Counted from the first letter of the stretch, positions 42,636-51,519 are shown. The stretch is 64,000 nt of DNA from an uncultured Oceanisphaera sp. (GCF_947495715.1 NZ_CANLZU010000001.1:226981-290980), one strand, 5' to 3'. Numbers and translations: made by a program. Notes: generated by a model from the sequence alone, not told the origin.

Positions 42636-43172
42636 ATGGCCCTGACCGCCACCCTGCATAAAGTCCGCATGAATATCAGCGACTTGCACCGACACTATTA
42701 CCAGGAACACAGCCTTACCGTGGCCCAGCATCCGTCCGAAACCGACACCCGGCTGATGGTGCGCCTGCTGGCCTTTATGCGCCACGCAGACGAGGACCTC
42801 GGCTTTACCAAGGGACTGAGCACCGACGACGAGCCCGAGCTATGGCAGAAATCGCCGGATGGCCGCACTCTGTTGTGGGTCGAGTTGGGTGAGCCCAGCG
42901 TCAAGCGCATCAAACAGGCGCTGTCCCGGGCCGAGCAGGTGGTGGTGTACAGCTATGGCGGGCGCAGCGCCCAGGAATGGTGGAACAAGCATCAAACCGA
43001 GCTGGGCCAGTTGCCCCGGCTGCAGATTTATCACCTGGCCGACCCGCAACCGGCACAACTGGCCGAGCTGTGTGCCCGCAGCATCGATTTGTTTGCCACC
43101 CTGCAGGAAAGTGAAATTCAGCTCACCGATGGCGAACACAGCCTGGACCTGATACTCGAGCAGTGGCGGTAA
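42636..43172 (+). CDS. yaeQ: YaeQ family protein
   Basis: A 178-residue protein from ATG 42636 (MALTATLHKVRMNISDLHRHYY) with AQHPSETDTRLMVRLLAFMRHA, FTKGLSTDDEPELW and LWVELGEPSVKRIKQAL. YaeQ has a PD-(D/E)XK nuclease-like fold; E. coli YaeQ was once proposed to compensate for loss of RfaH, which has been disputed. The longer open frame from 42609 lacks conservation. Confidence 0.92.
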   Translation: MALTATLHKVRMNISDLHRHYYQEHSLTVAQHPSETDTRLMVRLLAFMRHADEDLGFTKGLSTDDEPELWQKSPDGRTLLWVELGEPSVKRIKQALSRAEQVVVYSYGGRSAQEWWNKHQTELGQLPRLQIYHLADPQPAQLAELCARSIDLFATLQESEIQLTDGEHSLDLILEQWR

Positions 43173-43177
43173 ATTTT

Positions 43178-43275
43178 AGGGACTGGGGATTAGGGATTCG
43201 GGATTCGGGATTCGGGATTCGGGATTCGGGATTCGGGAGCATTATCCACTCCCCAATCCCCAGTCCCTAATCCCG
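43178..43275. repeat. GGGATTC heptamer repeat hairpin
   Basis: Six to seven tandem GGGATTC units follow GGACTGGGGATTA. After a 15-base spacer comes the complementary arm CAATCCCCAGTCCCTAATCCC, giving a ~20-base near-perfect stem. It lies between the convergent yaeQ and hutC, and shares the seven-base unit length and setting of the TGAGGGG repeats. Confidence 0.8.
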
Positions 43276-43279
43276 CCAC

Positions 43280-43987
43280 TCAGAGCTTAAGCGTTGAGCG
43301 CAGCTTGTATTTGTCGCCCGGATGCCACAGTCGGGCAAAACTGACCAGCTGATGCAACGACCAGGTGCGCCGGGTCACCAGCAGGCAGGGGGAGTCCGGC
43401 GATATCTGAAGCCAGTCGCAGATCTCGGCAGGCGCCATGCGGGCCTCTACTATATGTTCCAGATCCGACAGCGGGCAATGCGCCACCAGATAGGCGTTGG
43501 GCGTTTGCTGGCTAAAATCACACTGCAGATAGCCGGGCGCCAACGCCGGGTTGACGAAGCGCTCTTCCACCTGAATGGGAACACCATTCTCCTGGTGCAC
43601 TATCACCGAATGAAACACCCGGGCGTGGAGCCGCACGCCCATGTGCAGCGCGACTTCTTCGTTGGCCCGCATCGCTTCCAGCACGATAACGCTGTTACTG
43701 TATTCGTGACCGCGGCTTTGCACCTCGTCGGCTATATTGCTGATATCCGCCAGCGGTGATTCGGCCTTGGGTTCGGTGACGAAGGTGCCCAGCCCGGCCC
43801 GCCGCATCAGATAGCCTTCCTGCACCAGATCCCGAATGGCCTTGTGCGCCGTCATTCGGCTGACCTTGAATTGCCCGGCCAGCTCCTGCTCGGGCGGTAT
43901 CTGCTGATGCAAGGGATACTCGCCAGACTCGATTCGAACCAGAATATGCTGCTTGATCTGCTGATAAAGGGGTATGGATTGGGTCAC
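43280..43987 (-). CDS. hutC: Histidine utilisation repressor HutC (GntR family)
   Basis: A GntR/HutC repressor of 235 residues. The N-terminal winged helix (PLYQQIKQHILVRIESGEYPLHQQIPPEQELAGQFKVSRMTAHKAIRDLVQEGYLMRRAGLGTFV) binds DNA, and the C-terminal UTRA domain binds urocanate, the inducer. GTG 43987 sits behind a strong AGGAGG, so the longer open frame to 44044 is rejected. A near-palindromic operator just upstream suggests autoregulation. It is separated from hutIGUH by the transporter gene and yaeQ. Confidence 0.94.
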   Translation of the reverse strand: MTQSIPLYQQIKQHILVRIESGEYPLHQQIPPEQELAGQFKVSRMTAHKAIRDLVQEGYLMRRAGLGTFVTEPKAESPLADISNIADEVQSRGHEYSNSVIVLEAMRANEEVALHMGVRLHARVFHSVIVHQENGVPIQVEERFVNPALAPGYLQCDFSQQTPNAYLVAHCPLSDLEHIVEARMAPAEICDWLQISPDSPCLLVTRRTWSLHQLVSFARLWHPGDKYKLRSTLKL

Positions 43988-44009
43988 GTGGCCTCCTGTA
44001 ACAATTTCA

Positions 44010-44023
44010 ATTGTACATACAAT
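44010..44023. promoter_or_regulatory. HutC operator ahead of hutC
   Basis: ATTGTACATACAAT differs from the two hut operators by one base in the core (TGTACATACA). It lies 22 bases upstream of the hutC start and also within the upstream region of the divergent MarR gene. Confidence 0.75.
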
Positions 44024-44143
44024 TGCCGGGCTGTCACATACCACTCCCGGTTAAACCATGAACCGGATCCCGCCAAGGCTTTAAACAACCATCAATTTAC
44101 GCTATGGTGCGCGCAAATTCAGTTCGCCATCGGCAGGAATACC

Positions 44144-44617
44144 TTGGACAAACATGAAGAAGTGCTGGTGGCACTGCGCCAGATCATCCGTGCAATCGAC
44201 CTTCACTCCCGTCAGCTCAGCAAGGCCTCCGGCCTGACCGGCCCTCAGCTGCTGCTGCTGCAGGCCATCAGCGAGCATGGCGACATTACCATGCGCAATC
44301 TGGCCCAGGCCACGCACATGAGCCAGGCCACCGCCACCACCATTATCGACCGGCTGGAACAAAAGCAGCTGGTGCGGCGTGAGCGCAGTCAGACCGACAA
44401 ACGCAAGGTGTATGCCGTGCTGACCGACGATGGCAAAGCCAAAATCAAGACGGCACCACGACCGTTGCAGGAAAGCTTTATCCAGCGTTTTCAGTCACTG
44501 GAAGATTGGGAACAGAATCTGCTGTTGTCTTCGGTACAGCGAATTTCGTCGATGATGAACGCCGACGCTCTGGACGTGGCCCCGCTGCTGCAGGTAGGCA
44601 GCCTGCTGCACGAATAA
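44144..44617 (+). CDS. MarR family regulator, EctR/CosR-like
   Basis: A 157-residue winged-helix regulator. KHEEVLVALRQIIRAIDLHSRQLSKASGLTGPQLLLLQAI and MRNLAQATHMSQATATTIIDRLEQKQLVRRERSQTDKRKVYAVLTDDG are the dimer and DNA-binding segments. The first part is like the EctR/CosR regulators of compatible-solute genes, but no ect genes are nearby. The likely start is TTG 44144 behind AGGAA; the open frame continues upstream into the hutC control region without likeness. Confidence 0.85.
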   Translation: MDKHEEVLVALRQIIRAIDLHSRQLSKASGLTGPQLLLLQAISEHGDITMRNLAQATHMSQATATTIIDRLEQKQLVRRERSQTDKRKVYAVLTDDGKAKIKTAPRPLQESFIQRFQSLEDWEQNLLLSSVQRISSMMNADALDVAPLLQVGSLLHE

Positions 44618-44622
44618 GATGA

Positions 44623-44749
44623 TGTGAGGGGTAAAAGGGTGAGGTGTGAGGAGTGATGAGTAAATCACCTCCCCTTACCCCTTACCTCTTACCCCTTACC
44701 TCTTACCCCTTACCCCTTACCCCTTACCCCTTACCTCTTACCCTTCACG
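44623..44749. repeat. TTACCCC/TGAGGGG heptamer repeat, longest copy
   Basis: A purine arm (TGAGGGGTAAAAGGGTGAGG...) is followed by about eleven tandem pyrimidine heptamers alternating TTACCCC and TTACCTC. It lies between the convergent MarR gene and yjaG. The unequal arm lengths point to expansion of the pyrimidine array by slippage. Confidence 0.8.
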
Positions 44750-44767
44750 CTCTTATCATTGCCCGCA

Positions 44768-45346
44768 TTATTCCAACCCGATACCGATATTGGACACCCC
44801 GCCCTGGGCGGCAAAGTCCCGAATGGCCAGAATGGTTTCGGCCTCTCTCGGCTGACTCACTCGCTCCAGCAGCTCTACCTGAAATTCCATCTCCGCCATC
44901 ATCAGCTCGTCTTCGTACAACTCTTCTTCACTCAGATCCCGCTCTGCCAGCAATTCGGCAAAACCGGCCACGGTACCGAGCGAGGCACCGCTGGCTTCGA
45001 TGGCTTCTTCACCGATGCGACAAATCACCGAGTTATAAGCCGCGCCCAGCGCAACACAGGCATCCAGTGCCGGATAGGCGCCGTAACTTTCAAAGCGGGA
45101 AGGATCGGGAATAAAACCTTCAAATGCTTCAAGCTCGGCGGTCAGATCTACCTTGGATCCCTTGACCGTCAGATAGGTCCAGAGGGTATCCAGTGTCGAG
45201 CGCAGACGCTCTCCGTTACCGAATCCGGAGGTATCGCTGAACAACCGGTAATTGGGATACATCCGCTCGGCCAGCGCCAGTGCAAACACTGTCTGCTGCC
45301 ATGGAGCCAGCTTGTTGATTTTTTTATAAAATTTATCACCGAACAC
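44768..45346 (-). CDS. yjaG: YjaG family protein (DUF416)
   Basis: A 192-residue protein with KINKLAPWQQTVFALALAERMYPNY, YGAYPALDACVALG and the ending SNIGIGLE, as in E. coli YjaG. Function unknown. GTG 45346 with an AAGGAAAT site is the likely start; the upstream extension to 45412 is not conserved. Confidence 0.9.
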   Translation of the reverse strand: MFGDKFYKKINKLAPWQQTVFALALAERMYPNYRLFSDTSGFGNGERLRSTLDTLWTYLTVKGSKVDLTAELEAFEGFIPDPSRFESYGAYPALDACVALGAAYNSVICRIGEEAIEASGASLGTVAGFAELLAERDLSEEELYEDELMMAEMEFQVELLERVSQPREAETILAIRDFAAQGGVSNIGIGLE

Positions 45347-45501
45347 GGATATTTCCTTGTGGTTGGGGCTGCCGCCTTGTGGCCGTTTTGACCGTTTGCG
45401 GCCGAGGCTCACATTTTATGCGGGAAACACTGGTATAAGTTTATGCTTATGCCATTGTCTCATAAAACGCTGATACAAAAAGCATGTTGAGGAGAGAAGG
45501 T

Positions 45502-46446
45502 ATGGCCAATCATACCCTGTTATTGCTCAGTCAGGACAACGCCGAATATCAGGCGCTGTTGCAGCAGGCCTACCTGCCCGGACTGACCATTCTGGCGCCC
45601 GAGCAGGAAGCGGATATTCAGGCGGCTCTGACCAGGGCCGACATACTGCTGGGCGAGCCGGCCCGACTTCGCGCCCGATTGAAAGAAGCGCACGCCCTCA
45701 AGTGGGCACAGTCCACTTATGCCGGGGTCGATTTACTGCTCGGCCCCGACTGTCGCCAGGATTATCAACTCACCAATATCAGGGGCATCTTCGGCCCGCT
45801 GATCAGCGAGTATGTGTTTGCTCATCTGCTGTCGCTGAATCGCCATCTGCGCCACTACCGGGAACAGCAGCGGCTGCACAACTGGCAACCGATTCCTTAT
45901 CAGAGCATTCGCGGCAAGACCATGCTGATCATCGGCACCGGCAGCATAGGCCAGCATGTGGCCCAGACCGCGGCCAACTTCGGACTGACCGTGCTGGGTA
46001 TCAGCCGCTCCGGACGGGAAGCCCCCGGCTTCGAGCATGTCTATCAGTTGCCGGCGTTGAACAAGGTGCTGCCCAGAGCCGATGTGGTGGTAAGCGTGCT
46101 GCCCTCAACCCCCCTGACTCGGGGCTTGTTCAACGGCGACCGCATGGGCTTTTTCAAGCCCGGCGCCATCTTCTTCAACGTGGGCCGGGGCGATGTGGTG
46201 GATGAAAGTGCGCTGATCGAGGCCCTGCGCCACGGCAATCTCGGCGCCGCTGTGCTGGACGTGTTTGCCACCGAGCCGCTACCGACCGAAAGCCCCTTGT
46301 GGGACATGCCCAACGTGGTCATCACCCCTCACAACGCCGGCTACAGCTTTCCGGATCAAATTGTCACCCGCTTCAGTCGCAACTATCTGAAATATAGAGA
46401 AGGCAAGCCGATGGAAGGGCTGGTGAATTTCAATCTGGGATACTGA
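45502..46446 (+). CDS. D-2-hydroxyacid dehydrogenase family protein
   Basis: A 314-residue NAD(P)-dependent oxidoreductase. The Rossmann motif is MLIIGTGSIGQHVAQTAANFG, followed by ISRSGREAPG (the Arg pattern suggests NADPH), VGRGDVVDESALIEAL and the catalytic His in ITPHNAGYSFPDQ. It resembles glyoxylate/hydroxypyruvate reductases (GhrA-like); the substrate is not certain. ATG 45502 has a GGAGAGAAGG site. It overlaps the next gene by one base. Confidence 0.88.
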   Translation: MANHTLLLLSQDNAEYQALLQQAYLPGLTILAPEQEADIQAALTRADILLGEPARLRARLKEAHALKWAQSTYAGVDLLLGPDCRQDYQLTNIRGIFGPLISEYVFAHLLSLNRHLRHYREQQRLHNWQPIPYQSIRGKTMLIIGTGSIGQHVAQTAANFGLTVLGISRSGREAPGFEHVYQLPALNKVLPRADVVVSVLPSTPLTRGLFNGDRMGFFKPGAIFFNVGRGDVVDESALIEALRHGNLGAAVLDVFATEPLPTESPLWDMPNVVITPHNAGYSFPDQIVTRFSRNYLKYREGKPMEGLVNFNLGY

Positions 46447-47033
46447 TGGATACCAAGTTGGACCGGCTGCTGCCGCAGGTCAGGGCCTGCCGGTTATGTG
46501 AAGCCCACTTGCCGCTGGGGCCTCGCCCTGTGGTACAAATGGCCCCTCAAGCCCGCATCATGATCATCGGTCAGGCGCCGGGCACCCGCGTTCACGAAAC
46601 CGGCATTCCCTGGAATGACCCCAGCGGCGACACCCTGCGCCGCTGGCTGCAGCTGAGCCGGGAGCAGTTTTACGACCCTGATGTCATTGCCATCATGCCG
46701 ATGGGCTTCTGTTATCCGGGACGGGGCAAGAACGGTGACTTGCCGCCTCGCCCCGAATGCGCCCCCACCTGGCATGAACCACTGCTGGCCGCCCTGCCCC
46801 GCATTCGGCTCACCCTGCTGATAGGCCAGTATGCCCAGCGTTATTATCTGGGTAATCAGTACAAAACCCTGACCGAAACCGTTCGTCACTGGCGGGACTT
46901 TGCTCCCGACCGACTGCCCCTGCCCCACCCTTCCCCCCGCAATCGCCGCTGGCTGAGCCAGAACCCCTGGTTCGAACAGGAAGAACTGCCGGCGCTACGC
47001 CAGCGTGTACATCAGGTGTTGGGGGGAAATTAA
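46446..47033 (+). CDS. Uracil-DNA glycosylase superfamily protein
   Basis: A 195-residue protein with a CRLCEAH motif near the N-terminus, IIGQAPGTRVHETGIPWNDPSGDTLRRWL, MGFCYPGRGKNGDLPPRPEC and a final PLPHPSPRN. The GQAPG and HPSPRN motifs are those of the UDG family that in some bacteria carries an iron-sulfur cluster, though not all cysteines are seen here. It may remove uracil or act on another substrate. It is translationally coupled to the dehydrogenase (TGATG). Confidence 0.86.
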   Translation: MDTKLDRLLPQVRACRLCEAHLPLGPRPVVQMAPQARIMIIGQAPGTRVHETGIPWNDPSGDTLRRWLQLSREQFYDPDVIAIMPMGFCYPGRGKNGDLPPRPECAPTWHEPLLAALPRIRLTLLIGQYAQRYYLGNQYKTLTETVRHWRDFAPDRLPLPHPSPRNRRWLSQNPWFEQEELPALRQRVHQVLGGN

Positions 47034-47059
47034 GCGCGATGTCATGCGGGTCGCAGCTC

Positions 47060-47328
47060 AGAGGTAACAGAGTCATCTCCCACGACACGCCATGAACCCA
47101 TCCATGGGGCTCGGAAATGCCGTCCCTGGCATTTCACGGTCGCGGGAGACGCTCTCTGTTACCTCTTTTGAAGCCAGAGTCGTCTGATGGTACCTACAAC
47201 AGACAGCTCCGTGCCATGTAAGAGGCAACAGGGATTACCTCCCCCGACCATCACATGCCATGGATGGCATGTGTGAGCTTACACGGGTGTACTTGTAGCG
47301 TGTCGGGAGAGGTAACCCTGTTTCCTCT
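47060..47328. repeat. Two AGAGGYAACAG hairpins, copy E
   Basis: Two adjacent long hairpins lie in the 338-base gap between the convergent UDG gene and znuB. The first has a perfect 13-base closing stem, AGAGGTAACAGAG (47060) with CTCTGTTACCTCT (47154), enclosing GGAAATGCC/GGCATTTC. The second pairs AGAGGCAACAGGG (47221) with CCCTGTTTCCTCT (47316) and TTACCTCCCCCGAC with GTCGGGAGAGGTAA, enclosing ATGCCATGGATGGCAT. These equal the second module of copies A, B and D without ATACCAAT ends. Confidence 0.8.
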
Positions 47329-47371
47329 GTACTGCTGCGGCAATTCCGACATCAAGTACAAGGCAGCGGGG

Positions 47372-48160
47372 TCAACCCCGTTTCGGTACCAGTTGCGACA
47401 GCAGGAACAAACCGGCGGCCACCACCACCACCGAAGGGCCGGCGGGGGTATCGTGACTGATCGACAATTGCAGACCGCCAACCACCGCCAGCATGCCCAG
47501 ACCGCTGGCATACAGCGCCATTTGTTCCGGAGTGCGGCTGAAGCGACGGGCGGTGGCGGCGGGAATGATCAGCAGCGAGGTGATGATCAGCGCCCCGACA
47601 AATTTCATCGCCACCGCGATCAGCACGCTGATCATCATCAACAGCAGGAGTTTCAGCGGCTCGACCCGAATTCCCTCCACCCGCGCCAGCTCTTCACTGA
47701 CGGTAATGGACAGCAACTGACTCCAGTAGTGACGCAGGATCAGCAGCAAGACCACGCCACCACCGAAAATCCAGTACAGGTCTACCAGCTGGATCGCCAG
47801 CAGATCGCCGAACAGGTAGGCCATCAGATCGACACGCACGTTCTCCATAAAAGCCAGCGCCACCAGCCCCAGCGACAATGAGGTATGGGCCAGAATGCCG
47901 AGCAGGGTATCGGTGGCCAGCCAGCTGGCTCGTTGCAACGCCGCCAGCAGAATACCGAGGCATAAACAGGCCACCAGCACCGCCAGTGTCAGATCGATTT
48001 GCAGCAGCAGGCCCAGCGCCACCCCCAACAGGGAAGAATGGGCCAGGGTATCGCCAAAATAGGCCATGCGCCGCCAGACGACGAAGCTGCCGAGCGGGCC
48101 CGCCAGCAGGGCGATGCCCAGACCCGCCAGCAGGGCATAAAGCAGAAAACTATCCCACAT
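47372..48160 (-). CDS. znuB: Zinc ABC transporter permease ZnuB
   Basis: An ABC-3 type permease of 262 residues from ATG 48160 ([46 protein letters not shown]), with about eight membrane helices and the conserved [28 protein letters not shown] segment. It forms the membrane channel of ZnuABC. It overlaps znuC by 11 bases. Confidence 0.95.
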   Translation of the reverse strand: MWDSFLLYALLAGLGIALLAGPLGSFVVWRRMAYFGDTLAHSSLLGVALGLLLQIDLTLAVLVACLCLGILLAALQRASWLATDTLLGILAHTSLSLGLVALAFMENVRVDLMAYLFGDLLAIQLVDLYWIFGGGVVLLLILRHYWSQLLSITVSEELARVEGIRVEPLKLLLLMMISVLIAVAMKFVGALIITSLLIIPAATARRFSRTPEQMALYASGLGMLAVVGGLQLSISHDTPAGPSVVVVAAGLFLLSQLVPKRG

Positions 48161-48887
48161 GGCGTACGTCTCCGTGGTGGTCATCATCACAATCATGGTG
48201 GTGGGTGTACACCGCCAGCTGGGCCAGTTCGGGCCGGCCGAACAGACGGGCAAATTCGGGGTGACGCGCCACATGTTCCGGCTCGCCATGACAACAGATA
48301 TGCTGATTCAGACAAATCACCCTGTGGGTACTGGCCATCACCAGGTGCAAGTCATGCGACACCATCAGTACGCCGCACTTCAGCTCGTCACTGAGCTGCT
48401 TGATCAGGGTGTAAAGCTCGGTCTGGCCGTGCACATCCACCCCCTGGGCCGGTTCATCCAGGATCAGCAGTTCGGGCTCCATCATCAGAGCCCGCGCCAG
48501 CAAAATACGCTGCATTTCACCGCCCGACAAGGCCTGCATGGCCCGCTCTGCCAGCCGTTCGGCCCCGACTCTGGACAATGCCTGAGCCACCGTCAGCCGC
48601 CGACCATGCGACAGGCTCATGAAACGGGCGACGGTCAGCGGCAGCACCGGATCCAGATGCAATTTTTGCGGCACATAGCCGATGCGCAGCCCCGGCTTGC
48701 GCCACAGCTTGCCGGTGTTGCCCTCGTTCAGACGCAGCACCAGCTTCATCAACGAGCTTTTACCGGCACCGTTCGGCCCGACGATGGTCAGAATTTCACC
48801 GCGATTCAGGGTGAGAGAGATCCGCTCGAGAATAACGGTACCATCAATTTCCAGCCCGACGTCGGTCAGTTCAACCAGCTTGGTCAT
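48150..48887 (-). CDS. znuC: Zinc ABC transporter ATPase ZnuC
   Basis: A 245-residue ATPase with Walker [10 protein letters not shown], signature [15 protein letters not shown] and Walker [28 protein letters not shown] is typical of ZnuC. The C-terminus carries a His/Asp-rich tail ([15 protein letters not shown]) that may sense or buffer zinc. ATG 48887 ([11 protein letters not shown]) is the likely start. It is divergent from znuA across a Zur box. Confidence 0.96.
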   Translation of the reverse strand: MTKLVELTDVGLEIDGTVILERISLTLNRGEILTIVGPNGAGKSSLMKLVLRLNEGNTGKLWRKPGLRIGYVPQKLHLDPVLPLTVARFMSLSHGRRLTVAQALSRVGAERLAERAMQALSGGEMQRILLARALMMEPELLILDEPAQGVDVHGQTELYTLIKQLSDELKCGVLMVSHDLHLVMASTHRVICLNQHICCHGEPEHVARHPEFARLFGRPELAQLAVYTHHHDCDDDHHGDVRHVG

Positions 48888-48911
48888 TTGCTTTACGCCT
48901 TTACATCTCAA

Positions 48912-48932
48912 TTTGTAATATTATAACATTGC
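48912..48932. promoter_or_regulatory. Zur box between znuCB and znuA
   Basis: TTTGTAATATTATAACATTGC, read on the minus strand as GCAATGTTATAATATTACAAA, matches the enterobacterial Zur consensus around the GTTATAATATAAC core. One site can control both divergent units. Confidence 0.85.
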
Positions 48933-48972
48933 TTGCTTGCCGAACTCTATCATCAATCCGGACGACCCCATC

Positions 48973-49977
48973 ATGAGAGCCCTGTTTTTACTGACGCTGT
49001 CCCTGCTGCTGAGCGGCCAGGCCCGCGCGCTGGAAGTACTCACCACCATCAAGCCCCTGCAACTGATTGCCAGCGCCATTACCGACGGCAGCAAGGCTCC
49101 CGAATTATTGCTTGCTCCGGGTACGTCCCCCCACGACTACGCCCTGCGCCCGTCGGACGTACGCCGGATCAAACAGGCGGATCTGGTGGTCTGGGTCGGT
49201 CCGGAGCTGGAAGGCTTTTTGACCCCGTTGCTCGAAAACCAGGCCAACAGCCTGGCCTTGCTGGCACAGATTGACACCGACGATCATCACACCGCTTCCG
49301 GCCAGGAACACCACGATCATGCCGGCCATGCAGACCATGCAGACCATGCAGACCATGCAGACCATGATGATCACCCGAATCGCCACCACGACAAACATGA
49401 TGCCGATAACATCGCCGGCGACAACGACGATGATGGCCACGGCCACCGGCATGGAGAGCAGGATACCCATATCTGGCTGGATCCTCATCATGCGGAAAAA
49501 ATTGCCAGCCTGCTGGCCGAGAGACTGATTCAGTTGGATCCGAATAATCATGATCTGTATCAACGCAATCTGGCCGCGTTTCGAGCAGGCTTGGATGAAA
49601 CCGATCGACAGGTAGCCGACCGTCTGGCCGCCACCGCCGGCATCGGTTACTTCGTGTTCCACGATGCCTACGGCTACTGGGAGGATCATTACCAGTTAGC
49701 GTCACTCGGATACTTTACCGTCAATCCGGAACGCGCTCCCGGCGCCAGAACCGTGTCACGCATTCATAAGTCACTGCAACAATCACAGGCACAATGCGTG
49801 TTTGCCGAGCCCCAGTTCAGGCCCGCCGTAGTCGAAGCCGTGGTGCGTGGTACCGAGGCTCGTATCGGCATACTGGATCCCTTAGGTGCCGACATTAAAA
49901 TTGGAGCCCAAAGTTATTTTACTTTTATGTTTCAGTTAGCGAACAGCATGGCCGTTTGCTTACTTAACGAAACCTAA
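48973..49977 (+). CDS. znuA: Periplasmic zinc-binding protein ZnuA
   Basis: The solute-binding protein of ZnuABC, 334 residues, with a signal peptide (MRALFLLTLSLLLSGQARA). Metal ligands are in GTSPHDYALRPSD, DTHIWLDPHHAEK and FHDAYGYWEDHY. A long His/Asp-rich loop (~65 residues, about 118-182, with four HAD repeats) is longer than in E. coli ZnuA and probably captures zinc. The start ATG 48973 gives a normal signal; the upstream open frame is rejected. Confidence 0.95.
   Translation: MRALFLLTLSLLLSGQARALEVLTTIKPLQLIASAITDGSKAPELLLAPGTSPHDYALRPSDVRRIKQADLVVWVGPELEGFLTPLLENQANSLALLAQIDTDDHHTASGQEHHDHAGHADHADHADHADHDDHPNRHHDKHDADNIAGDNDDDGHGHRHGEQDTHIWLDPHHAEKIASLLAERLIQLDPNNHDLYQRNLAAFRAGLDETDRQVADRLAATAGIGYFVFHDAYGYWEDHYQLASLGYFTVNPERAPGARTVSRIHKSLQQSQAQCVFAEPQFRPAVVEAVVRGTEARIGILDPLGADIKIGAQSYFTFMFQLANSMAVCLLNET
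49327..49362. repeat. 9-base tandem repeat in znuA
   Basis: Four copies of CATGCAGAC in the His-rich loop encode HAD units. The near-identical copies suggest slippage-driven change in loop length. Confidence 0.8.
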
Positions 49978-50072
49978 AAACTTGAAATAAAATCCGGTAC
50001 AATACGGAACTTTATTATCGGCACATGTCTCCAAATGAATTCCAGTACATGAGCTATTTTCTAATAAATATT

Positions 50073-50122
50073 AACCGCTTTATTATCTTTGGTTCTATAT
50101 CTGGATAGATAAAGCGGTTTTT
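50073..50122 (+). terminator. Terminator-like hairpin after znuA
   Basis: AACCGCTTTAT pairs with ATAAAGCGGTT across a ~25-base loop and is followed by TTTTTG. It lies about 95 bases after the znuA stop, ahead of mepM. The AT-rich 185-base gap holds no open frame. Confidence 0.65.
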
Positions 50123-50162
50123 GCATTCATTATTCCGTCATCAACAGGCATAGGTAATCCGG

Positions 50163-51509
50163 ATGAATCCTCTCCGCCCGATACAGTCAAAAATTCAAGC
50201 TATGCCGGCGCAGTTACCCAGGCGACACCTGTATGGCATCATCCTTCTTGGCGGGCTGACGCTAACCACCGCGGTGATGCTGCCCTCGCCCGGCGACCTT
50301 GTCAAACAGCCGGTCAAAATCAGCATTCCAGCCAGCATGAACCTGCCCAAGGTCGCCAAAGAGCAGGTCGACAACACCGAATTCTACACCCTGCACGACG
50401 ATGCGCTCGACGACATGGAACCCGTCGATGCCCTCGATGAAATTGCCGCCAGCGAACCCGAATGGCAGGAATATCAGGTACAGAACGGCGATACCCTGAG
50501 TACCATTTTCAATGGCCTGGGACTGCCGCTTGCCACCATGTACAAGTTGCTGGAAGCCGACAGAGGCAAGGCACTGGATGGTCTCAAACCGGGGCAAACC
50601 CTGTCATTGCTGATCGATCAGGACAACCTGCTGCAGGAATTCAAGATCAAACGGGATTTGCTGCACACCCGCATCTTTACCCGCGAGGGAGACGGCTATC
50701 AAAGTCGCCTCAGAACCGAAGAAAGCAACTGGGAAAGCCGCGCCCTGAACGGGGTGATCAACGGCAGTTTCTATATCAGCGCCCGGGATGCCGGCCTTTC
50801 CGCCGGCCAGATACAGCGCGTCGCCAACCTGTTTCAATGGCAGCTCAATTTTGCCCGGGACCTTCGTCAGGGTGACCGCTTCAAGGTGCTGGTGCAACGG
50901 GAATTCGTTGAAGGCCAGAGCACCGGCAAATCCGAACTGCAGGCGGTGGAAATCACCAACAAGGGCCGCAGCTATTTCGCCTTCCGCCATGAGGACGGCA
51001 AGTTTTACGACGGCCGCGGTGAAAGCCTGGAGCGGGGCTTTATTCGCATCCCGCTGGAGCGTCGTGCCCGTCTCAGTTCCAGCTTCAACCTGAACCGCAA
51101 GCACCCCATTACCGGCCGGATTCGGCCACACAAGGGCACCGACTTTGCCGTTCCTGTCGGCACACCGGTGCTGGCTCCGGGTGACGGTGTAGTGGTCAGG
51201 GCCGTGCGCCATCGTCTGGCCGGCAACTACCTGGTAATACGTCATGGTCGTCAGTACACCACTCGCTTCCTGCACCTCAGCAAGTTTCTGGTCAAGCAGG
51301 GTGACACGGTACGTCGTGGCCAGCGTATTGCGCTGTCCGGCAACACCGGCCGTTCTACCGGCCCGCACCTTCACTACGAGTTCCTGGTCAACAACCGAGC
51401 GGTAGACGCCATGCAGGTCAAGTTGCCGATGGCCAATGGTCTGGGCGGCACCGAGAAACGCACCTTCCTCGCCACCGTGGAAAAATACCGGCAGGAGCTG
51501 GATGGTTAA
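50163..51509 (+). CDS. mepM: Murein DD-endopeptidase MepM
   Basis: MepM cuts D-Ala-mDAP crosslinks to let new peptidoglycan in. The 448-residue protein has an N-terminal membrane anchor (about 22-40), a LysM/OapA-like domain (EYQVQNGDTLSTIFNGLGL, 103-155) and a C-terminal M23 zinc peptidase: His323 and Asp327 in RPHKGTDFAVP, and His402/His404 in GPHLHYEF. Position next to znuA is conserved in enteric bacteria, where zinc supply and this zinc enzyme go together. Confidence 0.95.
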   Translation: MNPLRPIQSKIQAMPAQLPRRHLYGIILLGGLTLTTAVMLPSPGDLVKQPVKISIPASMNLPKVAKEQVDNTEFYTLHDDALDDMEPVDALDEIAASEPEWQEYQVQNGDTLSTIFNGLGLPLATMYKLLEADRGKALDGLKPGQTLSLLIDQDNLLQEFKIKRDLLHTRIFTREGDGYQSRLRTEESNWESRALNGVINGSFYISARDAGLSAGQIQRVANLFQWQLNFARDLRQGDRFKVLVQREFVEGQSTGKSELQAVEITNKGRSYFAFRHEDGKFYDGRGESLERGFIRIPLERRARLSSSFNLNRKHPITGRIRPHKGTDFAVPVGTPVLAPGDGVVVRAVRHRLAGNYLVIRHGRQYTTRFLHLSKFLVKQGDTVRRGQRIALSGNTGRSTGPHLHYEFLVNNRAVDAMQVKLPMANGLGGTEKRTFLATVEKYRQELDG

Positions 51510-51519
51510 TATAATTTAC

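Noticed and set aside
43201..44749. Heptamer arrays considered as CRISPR repeats
   Set aside because: Units are seven bases, contiguous and without spacers; no cas genes are present.
49978..50162. Small RNA gene between znuA and mepM
   Set aside because: There is a terminator-like hairpin but no convincing promoter or conserved structure beyond it; terminator of znuA is the simpler reading.
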